DNA of 64,000 nt from Akebia trifoliata (Eukaryota; Streptophyta; Magnoliopsida; Ranunculales; Lardizabalaceae), in assembly GCA_017979445.1 (NCBI GenBank), contig CM030708.1, positions 30,041,613 through 30,105,612 on the forward strand, written 5' to 3'. This document shows, piece after piece, positions 58,001-64,000 of the stretch (within the stretch, counting starts at the first letter, position 1; the number at the start of each line of letters is the position of its first letter). A program made the position numbers and the translations under genes. The notes beneath the pieces were generated by a model that had not been told where the DNA came from, ran no database searches, and was given only the letters and a program-made list of their open reading frames with translations.

Positions 58001-61000
58001 CTTACTGGTGGCCTTGTCAATGATGACAAGTGAAGGATCTAGCTGGTGAAACTTTGGGTCCTGAATTTTGGCTTTCCAAAGTGCAATGATTACAGAAGGC
58101 TTGCCATCCTGTTCATTAATCATAAGGTCTTTATCAGTTGATCTATTTAATTTATTTGAAAAACCAACCAGCGTAATAGAACATTGTCAATCATAGAACA
58201 CAACCATTTAAAGGTATGACCAATAATTAGCCATATTATTAGAGTTCACACAAAATTGGATAAGTCGGTCCCAAATATTTGAAATGAAGGATTAAGTAGA
58301 ACAAGATAATAAACCATAATTTGTTATATAAACAACAAGATTTTCAGATGCAAAAAATGTCAAACATGCAATTAAATTGTGTGTGGCTGAGGCTGACCCA
58401 ACTAGTATTCCATATCAATTACCTATACAACTAGCTTTTCAAACCATGAAAAAGATACTACTAAGAATAATTTGAGGCTTGCTTAGTATCTGCATTGGTG
58501 CCAAATCATACCAACACCAACATTTAAAATGAAAGAGGGTAAATTCATGTCTCACTATGCTAAAATGCATCTTACAACTAGGGTCACAATACTAGCATGA
58601 AATCAATCAAAGCCAAACCTATAAAAACAATTGACCATTGAGAACTACAAGTCTACAACATCGAATTGAAACAGATCCAAAGTTTGAAATAACTTTTGCA
58701 AGTGTCTCCGTCTTCCAAACAAGCTTTTGGATACACACATAAAATAAATAAGCAAACTGCTATCAAAACTTAATGGTGAAAATAAATAAAGATCATTATC
58801 CTAAGTTTCTTCTAGGGTAACAATTATTGCCATAGTACCTGCTGGCTAGAATATATGGCAAGTTCCAATCTGAGAGGCTTTTTATGCTTACGGGAACCAT
58901 GTGGTGTAACCACAACCCAACTGCAAATAATGCCCAATTGAATCAGCACATGCACCTAGTTCTTTGAGAGAAATAATCACTTAAATAGCTTTTAACAGCA
59001 ATTCCACAACAGGGATGAACTTTAAATTGCATCTATGCAAGTTCATCCATTTGGAAATATTGCTCCAAGCCTCCAACAACATCAATACATGGGGAAGAAC
59101 CAAAATATACCATAGAAGACCAACAAAGATAAAGCACCAAGCAAAGAGAGATTGAACAGTGTACCCACATTTTTCTTGATAAAAATTGAGGAAGTAACGC
59201 TTCAAGAAAACTTGGCCCATGAAGCTCCCGGAGCCAACCAGAGAAAAAGCATATATGGCTCTAAGAAGCATATTGAAAAAAAGACCTTTAGCCAAAAAAA
59301 TCATCTTTGGAGGAATGCAATTTAGAATAATTTAACAGACACTAAACATACTTCAATCGCACGGACAACAAAGCTAAACCCCTTATATCTAGCAATGTCA
59401 AGGGGAGTCCGACCGTGGCTATTCCTCAATAAAGCATTTGCTGCAACATTTAATAAAAATCCATCCATTAAGAACAGTACCAAAAATAACAGAACTAAGA
59501 CTACTAGTTCGTTACTGCAAGGAACTTAATGGCCAAGTACAACTACAGCAATACGGGACTTAAATCCAAATTAATTTAACAATTCGCACCTCCATGAGAG
59601 AGAAGTAACTTAACAGTCTCGTGAAGACCATTTTTCGCAGCTTGATGTAAAGGGGTCCCTGCTTGACCACCTAAAGTACAATCACAGGAAAAAAATATTG
59701 AGAACCAAAGATGGTCAAGAGTACATTTTTTTTTCAATCTATTACTAATTGATTGATTGATCAAGAAAAAAGAAGAATAACAAGATCATATTCTGGCAAG
59801 TGTTTCTCTCCTCTATGTTATGGTATTATTCATAGTAAAATAATAAAATAGGCAACTCATGATATGATTTCATGTGGCCTTCGACATATCCATACTCCCT
59901 AAATAAAACACAAATGGTAATTCTTGATCATTAACCCATAAATATTTTTTTTATTTTCTTTGATAGGTCATAAACTCATCAACTTAGTACCCTTATACAT
60001 AATCAGTAAAATGGTTTCAAGAAACAGGAAACAGAAATATATATATATATATAGGGTCCCGTTCGGCACCCTAAGTTTTACCACACACTTTAACAAACGC
60101 GTTTTGTCTTACATGGGTTAGAAGTTTCAGAATGAGCTGATTTTTGGTGAGGATGATCTCTATGGTGAGGAGATCATCCTCACCAAAAATCAGCTCATTC
60201 CAAAACTTCTAACCCCATCAAAATTGATTTACAAAAAATGGACGGTCCACGATTTTTCAACGTGTAAACATGGGGCTAAACATTTCGGAATGGGCTGATT
60301 TTTGGGGAGGATGATCTTCTAATCATAGAGATCATCCTCACCAAAAATCAGCTCATTCCAAAACTTCTAACCCATGTAGGACAAAAAACGTTTGTTAAAG
60401 TGTGTGGTAAAACTTAGGGTGCTGAACATTTCCCATATATATATATATATATTTGGGAACGGATCAAGGGACATATGAAAAAACATATGTAAAAACAATG
60501 TAACATTAATAAATTTTCAAATATGGGTTAGAAGTTTCGGATTGAGCTGATTTTTTGTGAGGATGATCTCTATGATGGGAAGATCATCCGAATCAGTCCA
60601 ATCTGAAACTTCTAACCCCATTAAAAGTGATTTAGAATGTGGACCGTCGATTTTTTGCCAATAATTTGTAAATCACTTTTGATGGATTTAGAAATTTCAG
60701 ATTGAGCTGATTTTTTGTGAGGACAATCTTCTCATCATAGTGACCATCCTCGCAAAAAATCAGCTCAATCCAAAACCTCTAACCCATATTTTGGAAAAGC
60801 ATTGTTTTTGCATATGTCCCATGAACCGCCCCCTATATATATATATATAGGGTCTCGTTCAGCAACAAACATTTTGGCAAAACATTTTTCAAAACATGGG
60901 TTAGAGGTTTTGGAATGGGCTGATTTTTGGTGAAGATGATCTCTACGGTGAGGAGATCATCATCACCAAAAATCAGCCCATTCCAAAACTTCTAACCCCA

Positions 61001-62241
61001 TCAAAAATGATTTACAAAAAATGGACGGTCCACGATTTTTCAACTTGTAAACTGGGGATAGAAGTTTTGGAATGGGCTGATTTTTGGTGAGGATGATCTC
61101 CTCACCGTAGAGATCATCCTCACCAAAAATCAGCCCATTCCAAAACCTCTAACCCATGTTTTGAAAAATGTTTTGCCAAAATGTTTGTCAAAATGTTTGT
61201 TGCTGAACATTTCCCATATATATATATGAGGAGCGTTTGGAAGACCTAAAGAGACCAAAACATTTTCAATATATGGGTTAGAAGTTTCAGAATGGGCTGA
61301 TTTTTGTTTTTGTTTTGAGGATGATCTCATCACCATTGAGATCACCCTCACAAAAAGTCAGCCCATTCCAAAACTTCTAGCCCATATATTGAAAAATGTT
61401 GGCTCTCTTTAGGACCTTTGATCGCTTCCCTATATATATATATAAGCTAAAAGACAATAAAAAGAGGTGAGGGCTTTCGACCATACTCACAAAATTCACC
61501 AAATTTTTCCAAAATTTCATAAGATTCATTGAATAAGGGATCGGCCGGTTAAATCAGCGAATCGACAAGTTATCAATTAATCACTGAATAGGATAACTGT
61601 TTTACCTTTCAACCTAAAATTTTTTTCTTTTTCAACTTTCAAATCTCAGGTCTAAGGCAGGTTGAAGATGACGGGTTTGAGTAGGAAAAAAAATCAAAAA
61701 CATCATTTGTATAAATTCTGACATTTCACGGAATCTTTACGAAAACTTCTCAAATTAACCAACTGTATAACTTAATAATGAACATCGAATAGAATTGAAA
61801 AATCAGAAGGTTCAACTAGAGAGTTCTAAAATTTTTCTGAAAAAATCAAACCAAAGTTCATAAATCTTCTTTCTAAATTCTCAAATCCAGATCTAAAATT
61901 CATATTATACAATATTAAAGAAAAATTTAGAATCATACCTGGACGATAGGCATTCACATTAGCACCAAGTTCAATGAGAATTTTGGCAACATTAATAAGC
62001 TCATGCCTCATGCAGGCCAAGATCAAAGGATTTTTTCCTTCTTTATCAAACCACTGTAACGAAATCTAGTTTGAGATTCACTCATATTTAAACATAACTT
62101 ACGAGATAAAATCCAATAAAAATTTCGACTATTTGATACCTCAAGGCTTGCGCCTTCTCGGTGGAGAGCTTTAATTCCTTCAATGTTTCCATTATTCACG
62201 TGTTGATGAACGAGCTCGTCTTTGGATTGTTGTTGTCCCAT
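55089..62241 (-). CDS. XBAT35-like ankyrin-repeat RING-type E3 ubiquitin ligase
   Basis: Nine exons, 62140-62241, 61939-62053, 59590-59670, 59352-59440, 59169-59260, 58839-58920, 58006-58108, 56740-56825 and 55089-55778, join into 480 codons (479 residues). The start MGQQQSKDELVHQHV with glycine at position 2 fits N-myristoylation. Residues about 35-129 form three ankyrin units (GKNPLILACMRHELINVAKI, AGTPLHQAAKNGLHETVKLL, HGRTPLDIARYKGFSFVVRA). SHICFFSGWLREL and WVVVTPHGSRKHKKP are conserved in XBAT34/XBAT35. EDAELSMAIRASIQSA (277-291) is a ubiquitin-interacting-type motif. The RING-HC domain uses C428, C431, C443, H445, C449, C452, C463 and C466. Arabidopsis XBAT35 is linked to ethylene-related apical hook growth and to defence; that role is transferred by similarity. 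The donor of exon 5 (AAAAAT/GTGGGT) is the only in-frame choice and is not a strong site. Introns 2 and 7 carry TA-type foldback elements. Confidence 0.94.
57440..57750. repeat. possible degenerate TA-type foldback element in XBAT35 intron 7
   Basis: ATCCCATTCAGGCAGTTCTA, AAATTGAAAATTTGTCTAGA and TTGTCCACTTC echo, in the same order, the hairpin and spacer words of the family (CCCATTCCAAAACTTCTA, AAGTTGAAAAATCGTGGACC, GTCCATTTT). The arms no longer pair well, and no flanking (TA)n is left. Confidence 0.35.
60054..60434. mobile_element. TA-type double-hairpin foldback element, copy 4 (XBAT35 intron 2)
   Basis: Starts GGGTCCCGTTCGGCACCCTA after (TA)n and ends TTAGGGTGCTGAACATTTCCC before (TA)n at 60435-60452. 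Its arms belong to the same subtype as copy 2 (CACTTTAACAAACGCGTTTT). Both core hairpins are intact and separated by ATGGACGGTCCACGATTTTT. Confidence 0.9.
60455..60833. mobile_element. TA-type foldback element, subtype with GGACATATG arms
   Basis: Starts GGGAACGGATCAAGGGACAT and ends ATGTCCCATGAACCGCCCCC. The outer arms differ entirely from copy 4, but the core again has hairpins built on GTTAGAAGTTTCGGATTGAG and GATGATCTC words and the spacer with GGACCGTCGATTTTTTG. It is flanked by (TA)n on both sides. Confidence 0.85.
60850..61215. mobile_element. TA-type double-hairpin foldback element, subtype with AAACATTTTGGC arms
   Basis: Starts GGGTCTCGTTCAGCAACAAA and ends GTTGCTGAACATTTCCC. The arms share AACATTTTGGCAAAACATTT with the copy at 19951. 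Both core hairpins are intact (GATCTCTACGGTGAGGAGATC, written from both arms) with the ATGGACGGTCCACGATTTTT spacer. Confidence 0.9.
61228..61430. mobile_element. short TA-type element with a single hairpin
   Basis: Starts GAGGAGCGTTTGGAAGACCT and ends GGACCTTTGATCGCTTCCC between (TA)n tracts. Only one core hairpin is present (GAATGGGCTGATTTTTG and AGTCAGCCCATTCCAAAAC), and the spacer with the GGACGGTCC word is missing. It is about half the usual length. Confidence 0.8.
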
Positions 62242-63541
62242 TTTTTTCCTTTAATTTCCCAAGAAAATCTCAATTGCAGTCCAGAACTCAAATCAAAACC
62301 CTAAAATTGCGAAGATATTCAGGGTTTTGAGGGGAAAAAGGCTTTTTTTTTCGAAACAATGATCAAAAATCTAGGGAACCGTTTCAGGTGCCCTAGATAA
62401 TAAATCAAAAATTAAGAATAAAAGCAGAAATTTAAAATGAAATCGAGAGATTTCGTAGCAGATCAGGGGACGAATTAGCTTCGACGAACGTTCAAATTTA
62501 TTTAATATTTATTTATTTGTTTACGTGTATTTATTTATTTCTTCGTGTTTAATAAGTCATGGTCACGCGTTTTGATCAAAATAATGGAGAGACGACGACT
62601 TGATGTTTTTGAATTTTGAAGGAAAAAAAAAAATGAAAAAATAGGAAATTTGGGATGTTGGTTACAACTCACAAATACTTCTCACCCGTATTCCTCATTA
62701 AATACTGCCACATGGCACCTACTTGTGCCCCTGAAATATACGTATGGATAGAAATAATCAATCAGGTTTAATAAGTGTGACAGGTATTTATGGGCAACAC
62801 CTAAAGTTTCTTCTCTAGTGAGGAAAATTTCCATGAAATAGATTAAGAACGATTCACTGGATTCAACATATCGAACGAATCTCGAGGATGAAGCATTGAA
62901 TTGGATGGTTGAGAAGTGGTTGAGCTACGTTAATGATTTCTTGACTTTCGAGCACCCTTGAATTTTATGCAACCATCTTTCTAGAACGATCGTAACATTA
63001 GTTAGAATCAGAAACCAAAAAATTAGACAGCTTCTATTAACACACCGCCTTTTACTTATAACATACCAAGCTCTTTGTATTACACTGACAAAATTTCAAG
63101 AGAGTTGCTGATATAAGAATTGGTGTGGCATTAGTAAAGTTGGTGTGGCAATAGTAACTCAAAAATTATTAATTGTGAGCAAAACTTGGTCTGCCAATGT
63201 AAACTCTCAAAATTTAATAGGAGACCCTTCGCACCTTTGAGTTTTCACTTCACCCCTGCTTAATTGGCCAACTAGTAAAATACCCAAAATATTCTTCTTT
63301 ATTAGAGTTTGCCGCCCTTTATTCACAACCCATTCAAGCAACCCACACTAAGTAACAAAAAAGAAACAAAATATCAACCCTCAGTTACCAAGAAAGAACT
63401 CATCACTGAAATTCAAAATCCCAAAACAATAAAGTTTTCTTAATCTGTTTCAATCCTGAAGATCAACAAGAAACCAAACTAAAAGGAGGACAAAAATGAT
63501 TCAGATTCTATTCTTCTCAGCATGCAAAGGTAGTCAGTCTA
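62242..63541. other. spacer between the XBAT35-like and RHON1-like genes
   Basis: Next to the XBAT35 start lies a leader/promoter zone with AAACCCTAA at 62296-62304. The bases just before 63541 are the RHON1-like 3' UTR. The rest is AT-rich with no gene or element recognised. Confidence 0.45.
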
Positions 63542-64000
63542 TCAATCTGCTATTTTCTCACTTATTAGTTCGATGAGCTCGCTTTTCTTCAGCTTAGAGT
63601 ACCCTCTCACGCCACGGGACTTTGCAAGTTCCCTCAGTTCCACTAGCTTTAGTTTACTTAAGTCAGTGTGTTCGCTCGATGTCGTTTCCACAACCTCATT
63701 ATTATAAGCTTCATCAGTATCAGAGGACTCCGACTCCGGCATTTCATTAGATAATTCATGTATATCAGCCGAAACAGGTTCAGGTTTGGGTTCGGGTTCA
63801 GGATCAACCACAACCTTCTTTGTCCATCCTTGCGACTTTGAATGTGAGGCAATGTTGATACTGTCTTTGGTAGAATATACAGGCTGGTACTTTACTCTCG
63901 GAACTGGAGATTTACGTCGAAAGTTAGATAATGGCCTTATAAAAGGATTGGTATTGGGTTCTTCGTGTTCCTTCTCCACAGGGCTAGTATTCGAACCAAA
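63542..64000 (-). CDS. RHON1-like Rho-N domain protein, 3' part (cut by window edge)
   Basis: The last 152 codons and the stop are present, and the frame stays open to position 64000, so the start and upstream exons are outside. There is a polar, acidic linker rich in E, S and P (DPEPEPKPEP) and then a C-terminal Rho-N/SAP-like domain: LSKLKLVELRELAKSRGVRG followed by YSKLKKSELIELI. This arrangement is that of plant RHON1 (Arabidopsis At1g06190), a chloroplast RNA-binding protein that helps RNase E process plastid transcripts. The chloroplast location cannot be checked, because the transit peptide is off the window. No ATG in the visible part should be taken as the start. Confidence 0.88.
   Translation of the reverse strand, partial: FGSNTSPVEKEHEEPNTNPFIRPLSNFRRKSPVPRVKYQPVYSTKDSINIASHSKSQGWTKKVVVDPEPEPKPEPVSADIHELSNEMPESESSDTDEAYNNEVVETTSSEHTDLSKLKLVELRELAKSRGVRGYSKLKKSELIELISEKIAD

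Noticed and set aside
60054..61430. CRISPR-like or satellite array
   Set aside because: The repeated blocks are inverted repeats with different arms and TA spacers, not direct repeats with unique spacers, and the genome is a plant nuclear one.

Overview
This window is plant nuclear DNA from an angiosperm, most likely a eudicot. The evidence is AT-rich spacers, GT-AG introns from under 100 bp to about 5.7 kb, plant-specific families (NAC, PMT-type methyltransferase, XBAT-type RING protein, Rho-N protein, DUF247) and a high load of degraded transposons. I cannot name the species from the sequence alone.

Seven genes are supported, most of them by splice sites that I joined by hand and that keep one open frame. 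On the minus strand, from left to right: an NDR-class AGC protein kinase (13 coding exons, 548 aa, 2941-13648), a P-class PPR protein resembling At1g08610 (uninterrupted, 587 aa, 29334-31097), a Golgi-type PMT putative methyltransferase (7 coding exons, 621 aa, 36211-40477), a compact NAC transcription factor (3 exons, 229 aa, 47753-51214), an XBAT35-like ankyrin/RING E3 ligase (9 exons, 479 aa, 55089-62241) and the 3' end of a RHON1-like Rho-N protein (63542 to the window edge). NOP10 (3 exons, 64 aa, 24350-26021) is the only gene on the plus strand. Two pseudogenes are clear: a broken DUF247 gene at the left end and a beta-tubulin fragment at about 45.5-45.8 kb.

The genes do not form one pathway. 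However, NDR kinase, PMT and XBAT35 are, from memory, also close neighbours in two Arabidopsis segments, and NOP10 lies near an NDR gene in a third. The order looks like old conserved collinearity rather than chance.

The spacers and introns are dominated by small non-autonomous elements. The most striking is a foldback family with two internal hairpins whose copies sit directly in (TA)n tracts. Four stand head to tail in XBAT35 intron 2 (60054-61430), two more abut at 46157-46845, and one lies at 19951-20315. Other families are a CATGGTTTTAAAACTCG-ended element with short target duplications, a palindromic CATAGATG family, tRNA-derived SINEs, LINE fragments (one with a perfect 18-bp target duplication), RTE-type LINE 3' tails, hAT-like elements, a MITE in a PMT intron and an unnamed roughly 290-bp dispersed repeat.
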